Shown: positions 46,880-55,890 of the stretch, one piece after another
Layout: every line of letters starts with the position of its first letter
How positions within the stretch are numbered: the first letter of the stretch is position 1
Assembly: GCF_037969725.1 (NCBI RefSeq)
Contig: NZ_CP150203.1
Span: 2,496,001-2,560,000, forward strand
From: Paenibacillus sp. FSL W8-0426
Lineage (GTDB): Bacteria; Bacillota; Bacilli; Paenibacillales; Paenibacillaceae
Length of the DNA stretch: 64,000 nt
Direction of reading: 5' to 3'
Translations under genes and position numbers: made by a program
The notes under the pieces: generated by a model
What the model was told of the DNA's origin: nothing
The model's input: only the letters and a program-made list of their open reading frames with translations
The model's database searches: none

Positions 46880-47326
46880 ATGATTGAACAGCGACTGGAA
46901 CAGCTTGGAATCGTATTGCCGCGGGCCAGCGCGCCGGCGGCCAAATATGCGAATGCGGTTATTGTGAACGGCATGATGTACGTATCGGGCAAAGGGCCGA
47001 ATACGGCCGAGCGCGGGAAGCTGGGAGACCCGTTCACGACGGATCAAGGATATGCATTTGCCCGGAATGCAGGCATTGAAGTGCTGGCCGTTGTGCAGGA
47101 GGTGCTCGGTTCACTGGACAGGGTGGAACGTGTGGTCAAAATCCAAGGGTTTGTTAACGCTACCGCATCCTATGACGAGCATCACAAGGTGCTGAACGGC
47201 TGCTCCGACCTGATGCTCGACGTGTTCGGCGAACGCGGAGTACACGCCCGATCGGTGTTTGGCGCGGCATCGGTCAGGGATGACCTGCCGCTCATCATCG
47301 ATTCCATTTTCCAAGTAAAGGAGTAG
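46880..47326 (+). CDS. RidA-family protein
   Basis: A 148-residue protein of the YjgF/RidA fold. VNGMMYVSGKGPN holds the family's early motif, and the C-terminal FGAASVRDDLPLIIDSIFQV matches the longer RidA subgroup (about 150 residues), in which the catalytic arginine lies in a VxVxA[R] context; here RSVFGAASVRDD is the matching place. Family members deaminate reactive enamines or imines. AAGGGGAAG precedes the ATG. It is the first gene of a tight operon. Confidence 0.82.
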   Translation: MIEQRLEQLGIVLPRASAPAAKYANAVIVNGMMYVSGKGPNTAERGKLGDPFTTDQGYAFARNAGIEVLAVVQEVLGSLDRVERVVKIQGFVNATASYDEHHKVLNGCSDLMLDVFGERGVHARSVFGAASVRDDLPLIIDSIFQVKE

Positions 47327-47333
47327 AGGACAA

Positions 47334-47927
47334 ATGACGCAACCCGATCATTCAATCGACCCGATTATGCTTGAATTTCCCGAACGTTTCGAAACGGAGC
47401 GGCTGATCATTCGTGCTTCGCAATGGGGAGACGGCCGGATGGTGAACGAAGCCGTCCACGAAAGCGCCGACCAGTTGGCGCCATGGCTGCCTTTTGCCAG
47501 AACGCTCCCCACGCTCGAACAATCCGAGATCCGCGCTCGCAAAAACAGGTTGAACTTTATGGAACGCACCGATATGGTCCTTTATTTGCTGGACAAGGAG
47601 ACCGGCGAATTCGTGGGCAGCAGCGGTTTGCATCGCATGAACTGGGAAGCCCGTTCCTTCGAAATCGGTTACTGGATCAGAACGTCGCGTTCCGGACAAG
47701 GATTAATGGGCGAAGCCGTTAGAGGCATCGAGCAGTTTGCCATTCGGCATCTGGACGCCAATCGCCTTGAAATCCGCTGCGATGCCCGCAATCGAAAGAG
47801 CGCCAAAGTCGCCGAACGGGCCGGATACACGCTGGAGGGCATTTTGCGGAGAACCGGACGCGATCCGGACGGCGTGCTGGTGGACACGATGGTTTTTGCC
47901 AAAGTAAGAGGTGTCGAATTCAACTGA
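47334..47927 (+). CDS. RimJ/RimL-type GNAT acetyltransferase
   Basis: A 197-residue acetyltransferase. FETERLIIRASQWGDGRMVNE is the RimJ-type N-terminus and GYWIRTSRSGQGLMGEAVRG holds the acetyl-CoA loop. Relatives acetylate ribosomal proteins or small amines and may confer resistance. It begins 7 nt after the RidA stop and is co-transcribed. Confidence 0.87.
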   Translation: MTQPDHSIDPIMLEFPERFETERLIIRASQWGDGRMVNEAVHESADQLAPWLPFARTLPTLEQSEIRARKNRLNFMERTDMVLYLLDKETGEFVGSSGLHRMNWEARSFEIGYWIRTSRSGQGLMGEAVRGIEQFAIRHLDANRLEIRCDARNRKSAKVAERAGYTLEGILRRTGRDPDGVLVDTMVFAKVRGVEFN

Positions 47928-47955
47928 TTCCCAATCCAATGGGGGAGGAAACGTT

Positions 47956-48765
47956 TTGAGGCTGATCGGGCAGGGAAGAACCGCGGATATATATGAATAT
48001 TCGCCAGGGGAGATCATGAAGCTGTACCATGCGGATTTCCCGGAGGCTGTCGTGCGGCACGAGTTTCGGATCACGGAGATGGTCGGCAGCAAAGGTTTGC
48101 ACATCCCCGAGGCTCGCTTATTACATAAAGAAGGAAACCGTCTTGGCATCGTTTTTGAACGGATCGAAGGGCAAACGCTGCTTGCTCTGCTGCTCGGACA
48201 GATCCTATCTGCGGAGGAGACGGCCAGAATGATGGCGGAATGCCATTACGGGCTGCATATGCAGAAGGATGAAGAACGGGCCCTGCCTGGGCAAAAACAT
48301 ATTTTAGAACAGGCGATGATGCGTGTGCCCATGCTTGGGGAATCGGAAAAACAAAAGGTGCTGGCCGATCTTCGGGCGCTGCCGGAGCACAGCCAAATCT
48401 GCCACGGCGATTTTCATCCGGACAACGTCATGCTGGAACGGGTCGGCGGGCGCTGCCGGGTCATCGACTGGATGACAGGCATGTCCGGGGACCCGGCAGG
48501 GGATGTGGCGCGGACATGGGTCATATTGAAGAGCGCCAGCCTGCCGGAACAGGCGGCTGCAGAGCTGCATCAGGCGTTCGAGACGGCGCGCAGCCTGCTG
48601 CTGGACGGCTATATTGAGCATTACTTACGTTTGTCCGGCATGACATGGGAGCAGCTGGAAGCTTGGATTTTACCCGTTGCCGCCGCGCGGCTGGACGAAA
48701 ATTTGCCGGAAGGGGAAGCAAGGCATGTGCTGCGTTTCGTGAGGGAGCGTCTGGCGTCCCATTGA
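47956..48765 (+). CDS. Aminoglycoside phosphotransferase-type kinase
   Basis: A 269-residue APH/choline-kinase-fold protein. CHGDFHPDNVML holds the catalytic aspartate and asparagine, and VIDWMTGMSGDPAGDVARTW the metal-binding aspartate. The phosphoryl acceptor is unknown; most genomic members are not antibiotic-resistance enzymes. TTG 47956 is chosen because GGGGGAGG lies 7 nt before it. Gap of 28 nt to the previous gene. Confidence 0.84.
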   Translation: MRLIGQGRTADIYEYSPGEIMKLYHADFPEAVVRHEFRITEMVGSKGLHIPEARLLHKEGNRLGIVFERIEGQTLLALLLGQILSAEETARMMAECHYGLHMQKDEERALPGQKHILEQAMMRVPMLGESEKQKVLADLRALPEHSQICHGDFHPDNVMLERVGGRCRVIDWMTGMSGDPAGDVARTWVILKSASLPEQAAAELHQAFETARSLLLDGYIEHYLRLSGMTWEQLEAWILPVAAARLDENLPEGEARHVLRFVRERLASH

Positions 48766-48813
48766 ACCTGGATGGTCATGTAAGAATTGGAATAGGTGAA
48801 TGAGGTGGATGCC

Positions 48814-51054
48814 GTGTTAAAAGCGTTGAAGGCGATTCAAACTTGGAAATCGGGGGACCTGTCTGTAGCGGGACAGTCTCCGTCGTGGCTGCAATTATTG
48901 TTGGCCGCCGAAAGGCCGAACATCAATCTGGAGCGTGTCCGTGCCATCGCCGAGCTCGAAACGAATAATCCGGTGCTCGACTATGTGGAGCGAACGCTTC
49001 AGGTGCTGGACGGTTTGCACGTTTCCTTTTGGGTACGCGAGATCGTGGAGGAAGTGCTGGCCTGGTCCGAAACGGCGAAGGCAGGAACATTGCAGCAGCG
49101 CAGGATGTGGCTGTCCGAAGGCATCAATTTGTTTGTGCACAACATCGGTTCCGCCCAACTGTACGTTCGGTATGCCGCAGCGCCAAACGCCGGTTCTGCG
49201 GTTCTGCGCGAAAATGAGGATGGGGGCACATACGCCGGAGTTCCGGGCGATTCATCGATCCTGGGAACTTCGGGTTCTTCCGCCCAGCATGAACAAGGAG
49301 ACGATGTCCCGGCATTGTCGCCAAGGCAGGAAATGGTCCGCACGCTGATCGCGACGCATGGTTTGATCGGGCAGTACATCCGCGGGGAAATTCCGTTTGC
49401 CGAGAACCTTCCGGTACGTCGACTGTTTGCGGCAGGATGGGTGGACAAAGACGAGCTCAGGACACTGCTGCTGGCGCTGAATGAATGCGTGATTGCGGGT
49501 GTCGATCCACAGCTTTGGCAGGACGTGCAATCCGAGGTGCGACGTATTGTCGGCTGGATCATCGAAGAGCCTGAACGCCATGAATGGACCTTGAAGGAAC
49601 GGCTGTCCCGGCTCAGAAGCGCCTCCGTCAAACAGGGCGAACCGCTGGACGAGGCTTATGCACGATTGGAAAAGTCGCTGGACGTCGAGGCGGAACTGGC
49701 GCCGCTCGCGGATCGCACGTTATGGTACGTGGAGGCAGCTTTGCAGCACTTTTCCTTCAATGAAATGGTGCAGATTTTCCGGCTCGCCCTGAGGGACCTG
49801 GAAATGCACAAGCCTGACGGCGGCAGGACGGCTGGATGCGTGCGTCATATCAGCTTCGAACCCCTGATGAACACGATGTATTATGACCACAAAGGTGCCA
49901 AAAAGCTGAATGTGTACAAAAAGCGCATGATTGAAAAGTATTTGGAGCAGTGGTCCTGGGAGCAGATGGCATCAGGGGAGGCCATAGATTATCCGCATTT
50001 GACCCATCGCGTGCAGCGATACGAGGACGTGCCGGATACGGCGTTCGTGACGTTCGAATTTTCGCCGGCTGCGGAGAAGCTGATCGCTTTCTGCATCGAA
50101 GCCGAGAAATCGCCGCTGTACGAACGGGCCGTGCTGATGCTGTTTGATTTGTTCGGCTTAAGGCGCGATGCTTACGACCGTTTCCATAACGAAGAAGCAT
50201 ATCTGGCCGACATGAACGGCTCGGGGGATTACAAAAAAGTGCTGCTGGACTATATCGCGGGCCGGCGGGTGCTGGACATCGGGCCCGGCGGAGGCGTGCT
50301 GTTGGATTTGATCGAGCAGGAGAAGCCGGATGTAGAGCCGATCGGCATCGATATTTCAGCCAATGTGATCGAAGCGCTTGAACGCAAGAAACAGCGGGAA
50401 GGCCGCCGCTGGCAAGTGATGAAAGGAGATGCTCTGCAGCTGGATCAATACGTGCAGCCTGGCACGGTGGATACGGTCATTTTTTCATCCATATTGCATG
50501 AGCTCTACTCCTATATTGAACACGAGGGCAGACGATTCAACCCGAATACGGTGGCGACAGCGCTTCGCAGCGCCTTTGACGTGATGACTCCGGGGGGCCG
50601 GATTCTGATTCGCGACGGAATCATGACGGAACCTGAAACGCAGAAACGGCGCATCCGTTTCATGGAGCCCGACGGGATGCAGTGGCTGGAGCGGTATGCT
50701 GCCGATTTTCAGGGAAGGTCCATTGCATTCGACCGGATATCCGATAACGAAGCGGTGCTCAACGTGAATGATGCGATGGAATTTCTGTATACGTACACCT
50801 GGGGGCCGGATGCTTACGTCCATGAAATCCAGGAGCAATTCGGCATATTTACTCCGTCCGCCTACGAACGCTGCATCAAAGAAACGCTTGGCGACCAGGC
50901 AGACATTATCCTGTTGAAACACTTTTTGCAGAAAGGGTATACGGAAGCGCTGAACGATCGCATTGTTTTCATGGACGAGGACGGTATGCCTGCTTCGCTG
51001 CCGGACAGTACCTGCTTGATCGTGATCAAGAAGAAGGAGCGTGCAGAGCAGTGA
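48814..51054 (+). CDS. Class I SAM-dependent methyltransferase with long unknown N-terminal domain
   Basis: A protein of about 746 residues. Residues from about 486 form a Rossmann-type methyltransferase (VLDIGPGGGVLLDL, GDALQLDQYVQPG, IFSSILHELYSY). The N-terminal 450 residues are mostly helical with no family I recognise; they include TMYYDHKGAKKLN and a helix-rich stretch around residues 170-270 that may bind a partner or RNA. GTG 48814 has GAGGTGG 5 nt upstream, better placed than the GTG at 48796. Its stop overlaps the next start as GTGA. The methyl acceptor is unknown. Confidence 0.8.
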   Translation: MLKALKAIQTWKSGDLSVAGQSPSWLQLLLAAERPNINLERVRAIAELETNNPVLDYVERTLQVLDGLHVSFWVREIVEEVLAWSETAKAGTLQQRRMWLSEGINLFVHNIGSAQLYVRYAAAPNAGSAVLRENEDGGTYAGVPGDSSILGTSGSSAQHEQGDDVPALSPRQEMVRTLIATHGLIGQYIRGEIPFAENLPVRRLFAAGWVDKDELRTLLLALNECVIAGVDPQLWQDVQSEVRRIVGWIIEEPERHEWTLKERLSRLRSASVKQGEPLDEAYARLEKSLDVEAELAPLADRTLWYVEAALQHFSFNEMVQIFRLALRDLEMHKPDGGRTAGCVRHISFEPLMNTMYYDHKGAKKLNVYKKRMIEKYLEQWSWEQMASGEAIDYPHLTHRVQRYEDVPDTAFVTFEFSPAAEKLIAFCIEAEKSPLYERAVLMLFDLFGLRRDAYDRFHNEEAYLADMNGSGDYKKVLLDYIAGRRVLDIGPGGGVLLDLIEQEKPDVEPIGIDISANVIEALERKKQREGRRWQVMKGDALQLDQYVQPGTVDTVIFSSILHELYSYIEHEGRRFNPNTVATALRSAFDVMTPGGRILIRDGIMTEPETQKRRIRFMEPDGMQWLERYAADFQGRSIAFDRISDNEAVLNVNDAMEFLYTYTWGPDAYVHEIQEQFGIFTPSAYERCIKETLGDQADIILLKHFLQKGYTEALNDRIVFMDEDGMPASLPDSTCLIVIKKKERAEQ

Positions 51055-51644
51055 ACCCAAATAAGGAAGCATTCAACACAACGTTATATTTTGTCCGGCA
51101 CGCGGAGTCGGTCTATGTGGAAGGGCAAGAGCGGGAACGCGGGCTCACGGAACGTGGCATGCTGGATGCGGCGAAGATTGCCGATGTGTTGGTCCAGGAG
51201 CGAATCCGCTGGTTTTATTCCAGTCCTTATCGGCGTGCGGTGGATACCTTGCGGGTACTGGCCGGCCATTGCGGATGCGAAATCACGATGGAAGAAGATT
51301 TGCGGGAGCGAAAGCTGTCGGGAAAGGATTTGGGGAAAGAAAACTTTCGGGAAGCCAAGCAGAGGGTGTTTCTTGATCCCGAATTTGCTTTCCCGGGCGG
51401 CGAATCGAGCGTGGAAGCAGGCAAGCGTGCCGTGGCCGTGCTGGAACGGATCTTGCAACAGCATGCGGGAGAAAAGGTGGCCATCGGCACGCACGGGGAT
51501 ATCATGACCCTGATGCTTAACCATTACGATCCCGCCTACGGCTATGAGTTTTGGGAAAGCACCTCCATGCCGGACATATATAAGCTGGAAATGGATGCGG
51601 AACGTCGGTTGGTTGGCATCGAACGGTTGTGGGTGAGCTCATGA
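51051..51644 (+). CDS. Histidine-phosphatase-family protein
   Basis: A 197-residue phosphoglycerate-mutase-like phosphatase: YFVRHAESVYVEG holds the RH[G/A] signature with the phosphorylated histidine, SSPYRRAVDTL the second arginine, and IGTHGDIMTLML the second histidine. Substrate unknown. GTG start overlaps the methyltransferase stop by 4 nt. A 4-nt overlap (ATGA) joins it to the exonuclease gene. Confidence 0.88.
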   Translation: MNPNKEAFNTTLYFVRHAESVYVEGQERERGLTERGMLDAAKIADVLVQERIRWFYSSPYRRAVDTLRVLAGHCGCEITMEEDLRERKLSGKDLGKENFREAKQRVFLDPEFAFPGGESSVEAGKRAVAVLERILQQHAGEKVAIGTHGDIMTLMLNHYDPAYGYEFWESTSMPDIYKLEMDAERRLVGIERLWVSS

Positions 51645-52330
51645 ACATTACGTTTATGCAGGATCGGTATTTCATTGAAGGGCTTCAGGTGTTGGATCTG
51701 CAGCGGCAGAAGTATTGCATTTTTGATTTGGAAGGCACGGGCATACGCCCGGAAACGGAAAGCATTACTCAGTTTGGAGCGCTTCATCTGGAGTTGGGGT
51801 CGACGGAGCAAGCGGAGTTTACCTCCCTTGTTCGGGCAACGAAGCCCATTCCGGATGCTGTCGCCCGATTGACCGGCATTTCTAATGAGGACATGTGCGG
51901 CGCTCCCGGGTATAAGGACGTTTTTCCGTCCTTTTTGCATTTTGTTGGTGATCGAGTGCTGGTTACTCAGGCAGGATATGAGTATGATGTGCCGATGCTA
52001 AGACGCCATTGCGCAATGAATGGCTTGCCGATGATGACGAACAAGGTGCTGGATACCAAAGCATTGTTTACCTACATTCATCCGGAGATCGATGCTGTTG
52101 TTTCCACTGATTTTCTGGTGAGTTACTACGGCATCGACACGGCGGGTTTGCAGCGGCATGAGGCATTAGCGGATTGCCGCTTGATCGCCCGCATTTTCGA
52201 ACAGGTGATGACGGAATACGAGCAAATGGGGAAAATGCATTTTATCGCCGATCCGAAGGTTTCCATGAGGAGATTTGTTATACCGGCTATGTATCAAGCA
52301 GAGGGGAAAGAAGGGGTTGACCTTGAGTAA
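51641..52330 (+). CDS. DnaQ/RNase T-type 3'-5' exonuclease
   Basis: A 229-residue DEDD-type exonuclease domain protein. IFDLEGTGIRP carries the first Asp and Glu, VTQAGYEYDVPML the next Asp, and RHEALADCRLIARIF the last His and Asp, so all five catalytic residues are visible. It could degrade single-stranded DNA or RNA. ATG 51641 overlaps the previous stop. The next gene starts with TTG inside its last codons. Confidence 0.88.
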   Translation: MNITFMQDRYFIEGLQVLDLQRQKYCIFDLEGTGIRPETESITQFGALHLELGSTEQAEFTSLVRATKPIPDAVARLTGISNEDMCGAPGYKDVFPSFLHFVGDRVLVTQAGYEYDVPMLRRHCAMNGLPMMTNKVLDTKALFTYIHPEIDAVVSTDFLVSYYGIDTAGLQRHEALADCRLIARIFEQVMTEYEQMGKMHFIADPKVSMRRFVIPAMYQAEGKEGVDLE

Positions 52331-52697
52331 GGCAGAAGCTGAACGTTTTTTGTCCAAGCTGAAAGAAGGTACAGTGATTACGGAACAGACCTTTGCAGAA
52401 CTGGATGTGGACGATTATTTGGCAGAGAGGGAGGACGATGAGTTCTCCGGACAGTGGATGCAGGCGTTCGAGCGTGTGCAGGGGAGCGGCACCGAGGCAG
52501 AAGCTGAGGATATTCGTTCCGGTCGGGAGATGGCGTTTAAACAGGTATTTTCGCTGACAGGTGATCCTGATTTGGCGGGTTACGTGAGCGATGACATCGG
52601 TTTGATCTGTACGGCGCTTGCGGGGGACGAGGTGCATGACGGCTTTGTGCACACGTTGCAGGAAAGCTATTTGAGTGGCAGATTGCCTTTGAGGTAA
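52323..52697 (+). CDS. Small acidic protein of unknown function
   Basis: A 124-residue helical acidic protein (EREDDEFSGQWMQAFERVQ). No signal peptide, no recognised family. TTG 52323 follows GAAGGGG and overlaps the exonuclease stop by 8 nt, marking it as the last gene of the operon. It may be a partner of the exonuclease, but this is inference from position only. Confidence 0.6.
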   Translation: MSKAEAERFLSKLKEGTVITEQTFAELDVDDYLAEREDDEFSGQWMQAFERVQGSGTEAEAEDIRSGREMAFKQVFSLTGDPDLAGYVSDDIGLICTALAGDEVHDGFVHTLQESYLSGRLPLR

Positions 52698-52764
52698 AGG
52701 GGGGGCTTGTCTTTCTGTACATGTCGGATGCTCGTTTGTATAAAAAAATGGCTGCATCTGTGCA

Positions 52765-52793
52765 TTGAGACCATGCCTGAGATGCCGTAAAAT
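52765..52793 (+). promoter_or_regulatory. SigA-type promoter of the siderophore-binding gene
   Basis: TTGAGA at 52765-52770, a 17-nt spacer and TAAAAT at 52788-52793. The Fur box starts 17 nt after the -10 box, overlapping the expected transcription start. Confidence 0.65.
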
Positions 52794-52809
52794 TCACCTT
52801 AGCGACAAA

Positions 52810-52830
52810 TGAGAATGATAATCATTATGA
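52810..52830. promoter_or_regulatory. Fur box upstream of the siderophore-binding gene
   Basis: TGAGAATGATAATCATTATGA contains the palindromic core of the Fur consensus (GATAATGATAATCATTATC) with only edge mismatches. Iron-loaded Fur bound here would block the promoter. Confidence 0.88.
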
Positions 52831-52884
52831 TAGAGACATTCTCAGGTCACATACTACAAAGATTACATAGGGGTGAAGGGGATC

Positions 52885-53898
52885 ATGGCAAGACCAGGCA
52901 AAGGATTAAAAGGGTGGTTGATTTTGGCGCTGCTGCTGACGACCGTTATTGCAGGTTGTGGAGCAAAGGCCGAACCAACCGCGCAGCAGAATACAACGGC
53001 AGAACAGAACACGACGACGGAAAATACGGCTTCAGAACCACAAGCGGCAGCAGTGAATGAGCCAGAGACTCGGGTAGTAAAAGATGAGTTCGGAGAGGTC
53101 ACCATCCCGACGAAGCCACAGCGAATTGCAGGCATCTACGTGGAAGATTACTTGAAGGCATTGGGAATTACGCCAGTGATCCAGTGGTACCATCCGAATT
53201 GGGGAATCCAGGAATACCTCAATCTGGACGTTCCCCAGTTTGACATCACGGGTAACATGGAAGTGCTGCTGGAGTATGACCCGGACCTGATCATCGTAGA
53301 TGGAGGGGTAAATGCCGAGCAATATGAGATGTACTCTAAAGTGGCGCCTACCTACCGTTTGCCGGAACGTGTGCTGCAGGATTCCAAACAGATTTTGACG
53401 ACGATTGCGGACGTTGTTGGACAGCCCGAGAAGGGAGCCGAGGTGCTGGCGCAGTTCGAGAATAAAATCGAAGATGCCAAAACGAAGTTGAAAGAAACGA
53501 TCGGGGACGAGACGGTTGCGGTTGTACGCCTGGATGTACAAGATAAAGGGCTGGCACTCTTTGGCGTGAAGAACCGGTACACCGGGTTTATCTATTCCGA
53601 TCTTGGATTGAAGCCGCATCCGCTGGCAGCGAATATGGAAGAATATCAACAGGTGATTTCCGAAGAAGCAATTCCAGATCTGGATGCCGACCACATTATT
53701 ATTTTCCCTTCCAACGGGCACTGGAACTCGCCGGAAAACCAGGAAGCGCTCAAGATGCTGGACAATAAGTTGTGGAAAAACCTGCCGTCTGTCAAAAATA
53801 ACCATGTGTACATGATGGAGAGATCACACTGGCAATCCGGGGCCGTGACGGCCAACTCGATGAAAATGGACGATTTGCTGCAAAAAATGATGCCGTAA
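52885..53898 (+). CDS. Iron-siderophore ABC transporter substrate-binding lipoprotein
   Basis: A 337-residue lipoprotein with signal peptide ending TTVIAGC (Cys25), then a low-complexity linker rich in Thr, Glu and Asn, and a type-III periplasmic binding domain (RVVKDEFGEVTIPTKPQRI and YDPDLIIVDGG). It captures a ferric siderophore for uptake; no permease or ATPase genes are beside it. ATG 52885 is chosen over the GTG at 52873. Fur control is clear from the box upstream. Confidence 0.9.
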   Translation: MARPGKGLKGWLILALLLTTVIAGCGAKAEPTAQQNTTAEQNTTTENTASEPQAAAVNEPETRVVKDEFGEVTIPTKPQRIAGIYVEDYLKALGITPVIQWYHPNWGIQEYLNLDVPQFDITGNMEVLLEYDPDLIIVDGGVNAEQYEMYSKVAPTYRLPERVLQDSKQILTTIADVVGQPEKGAEVLAQFENKIEDAKTKLKETIGDETVAVVRLDVQDKGLALFGVKNRYTGFIYSDLGLKPHPLAANMEEYQQVISEEAIPDLDADHIIIFPSNGHWNSPENQEALKMLDNKLWKNLPSVKNNHVYMMERSHWQSGAVTANSMKMDDLLQKMMP

Positions 53899-53910
53899 TT
53901 ACGGATCATC

Positions 53911-53956
53911 AAAAAGAAAGTTCTTCAACGAGGGTTGAAGAGCTTTCTTTTTTCGT
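53911..53956 (+). terminator. Rho-independent terminator after the binding protein
   Basis: AAGAAAGTTCTTCAAC and GTTGAAGAGCTTTCTT form a long stem with a short GAG loop, followed by T-rich sequence. Confidence 0.85.
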
Positions 53957-53967
53957 TTACACTCATT

Positions 53968-53990
53968 TAAATGATAACAATTCTCAATTG
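53968..53990. promoter_or_regulatory. Fur-box-like site upstream of the AraC-type sensor gene
   Basis: The sequence around AAATGATAACAATTCTCAATT matches the Fur consensus in most positions but is less symmetric than the box at 52810. It lies about 14 nt before the sensor start. Confidence 0.6.
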
Positions 53991-54003
53991 AGGGCGATGA
54001 AAT

Positions 54004-55638
54004 ATGAGTTTTACCATGGAACAACGATTGCCCGAGCCTTGGCTCTGCTTACTGGAGCATTTGCAGGAAGTGGACCACGGGCAAGACGAACTAGGCTTCT
54101 GCATGAAATACGATGTACTGAATGCACATCAGTTATTTGTGATTACTGCAGGCGAGGGAGAGGCCGTCTGCCCCGATCGATCTTGGAAGCTAAAAAAAGG
54201 CGTAATCCTGCTGGTTCCGGAAGGAATAACGATTATGATGGAATCGTCGCGAAAACCGAGGCAGAAGCTTCAATATTTCAAGCTGGATCTGGCACGATCC
54301 GGTCAAGCGAGAAAGTCGGAGGCATTCGTTCCTTCGCCGGGCTCCCGTTCAGGAGTCGATGCCGTGACAGAATTGTATTATAGTCCGTGGAGTTCTTGCA
54401 TCCGTGCTTTGGAACAAATGCTTGGCAGGCAACAAACGTCTGACTCGTGGATGGCACGTTGGGAACAACAGCTTGCGTTCCAGAATTGGTTCAGCATGCT
54501 GATCAAATATAACGAATCATCCCACGAACAACCGGACAGCCGCAGGCGAATCCAGACATCCGTACGTTATATCCACGAGCACTTTGACCAACCTATGACG
54601 GTGGATGAACTTGCCGGCAGCATTCAGCTTAACCGCGCCAGCTATACTCGGCAATTCAAGGAAGCGACGGGTCAACTGCCGCTGGACTATGTGAACGAAA
54701 TTCGGCTGGAGCGGTCCAAACAGCTGCTGCAGATGACGGATGACCGTCTGCATGACATCGCGCAGAACGTCGGTTTCAGCAATGAATACTACTTTAGTCG
54801 CCGCTTCAAACAATATACGGGGGTTTCTCCGGGCGTGTACAGGCGACATCAGCGCCAGGACGTTCGCGTGTTTGCGCCATTTCTGGAGGACTTCGTGCTG
54901 GCGCTCGGGATCACTCCCGTGATGCAGTATTCGCATCAAATATGGGGCAAACAAGGTTATCTGGAACTGCATCATGTGCCCGAATTTGACGTAACCAGCC
55001 AGGATGCCAAGCTGGATGAACATGAACTACCGGATTTCATTATGTTGGACGATGGTCATGTTCGTTGGAACCTGGAACGTTTGGAGCGGCTCGCACCGAC
55101 ATATTACTTGAAACATCAGGGAGAGGACTGGCGCGGTATCCTGAAATCAACAGCCGATGTTCTGGGTAAGGGCAATCGTATTCAGGAAGTCATTGGTACA
55201 TACGAAGAGAAGGCATATGAAGCGAAAACAAGACTGCAACGGAAAATAAAAAGTCAAACCGTGGCCTTCCTGCGTATTTCGGCAACGACCATTGCCCTTT
55301 ATGGTGCAAACAACGGGTATGTGGGGCCGATTATGTTTCAAGATCTTGGTCTTAAACCGGATTCATGCGTTAGCCAATGGGCCGGACAGCAGCGCCGAAT
55401 TAACATTGAGCTGGAACAACTACCCGGTTTGAATGCTGATCATCTTTTCGTGACGTTTGACGGGGAAAAATCGACGTTCCCTGGCGAAGAGCGGGGAATC
55501 ATGGACAGCAGGGAGTGGAGCCAGCTTAAAGCCGTTAGAAACGGCTGCATATACGAGGTCGATTTCTTGACATGGATGAATTACGGAATCCTTTCGCATG
55601 GCAAAAAAATTGACGATATACTGCGATATTTGGGATGA
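54004..55638 (+). CDS. Btr-type AraC regulator fused to a siderophore-binding domain
   Basis: A 544-residue cytoplasmic protein with an AraC N-terminal part, an HTH pair (about 185-285, VDELAGSIQLNRASYTRQFK and IAQNVGFSNEYYFSRRFKQY) and a C-terminal periplasmic-binding-type domain (about 290-540, EDFVLALGITPVMQYSHQ). This architecture is that of B. subtilis Btr, which binds a ferric siderophore and activates its uptake genes. It lies next to the Fur-regulated binding lipoprotein, so the two form one iron-response unit. Start ATG follows GAGGGCGATG. Confidence 0.9.
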   Translation: MSFTMEQRLPEPWLCLLEHLQEVDHGQDELGFCMKYDVLNAHQLFVITAGEGEAVCPDRSWKLKKGVILLVPEGITIMMESSRKPRQKLQYFKLDLARSGQARKSEAFVPSPGSRSGVDAVTELYYSPWSSCIRALEQMLGRQQTSDSWMARWEQQLAFQNWFSMLIKYNESSHEQPDSRRRIQTSVRYIHEHFDQPMTVDELAGSIQLNRASYTRQFKEATGQLPLDYVNEIRLERSKQLLQMTDDRLHDIAQNVGFSNEYYFSRRFKQYTGVSPGVYRRHQRQDVRVFAPFLEDFVLALGITPVMQYSHQIWGKQGYLELHHVPEFDVTSQDAKLDEHELPDFIMLDDGHVRWNLERLERLAPTYYLKHQGEDWRGILKSTADVLGKGNRIQEVIGTYEEKAYEAKTRLQRKIKSQTVAFLRISATTIALYGANNGYVGPIMFQDLGLKPDSCVSQWAGQQRRINIELEQLPGLNADHLFVTFDGEKSTFPGEERGIMDSREWSQLKAVRNGCIYEVDFLTWMNYGILSHGKKIDDILRYLG

Positions 55639-55689
55639 GTGCTGCGCAGGGCGGATCTCCCATAATACCGATGAACGATATCAGCAAAT

Positions 55690-55736
55690 CCTTCTGATCC
55701 CCGCAAGCTCATTCGGGACCAATCAGAAGGTTTTTT
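55690..55736 (+). terminator. Rho-independent terminator after the Btr-type gene
   Basis: CCTTCTGAT at 55690-55698 pairs with ATCAGAAGG at 55722-55730, then six Ts. A CCCG/CGGG stem may extend the hairpin. Confidence 0.85.
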
Positions 55737-55890
55737 CATATTTTGAGCCGGCGCAGGGAAAGACCGAATATTGCCAAAGAACAGTCCTTGAGCCGGAGAG
55801 TGCGACATACGATAAGAGAAGGTGTGATCATCTACCAAGCACCTTGTCTAAAGTACAGCCATGATGTCAATGGCAGATGGGAGAGCGGCA

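Noticed and set aside
47956..48765. Antibiotic-resistance gene
   Set aside because: The APH fold is present, but most chromosomal members of this fold are not resistance enzymes, and neighbours give no support, so I name only the fold.
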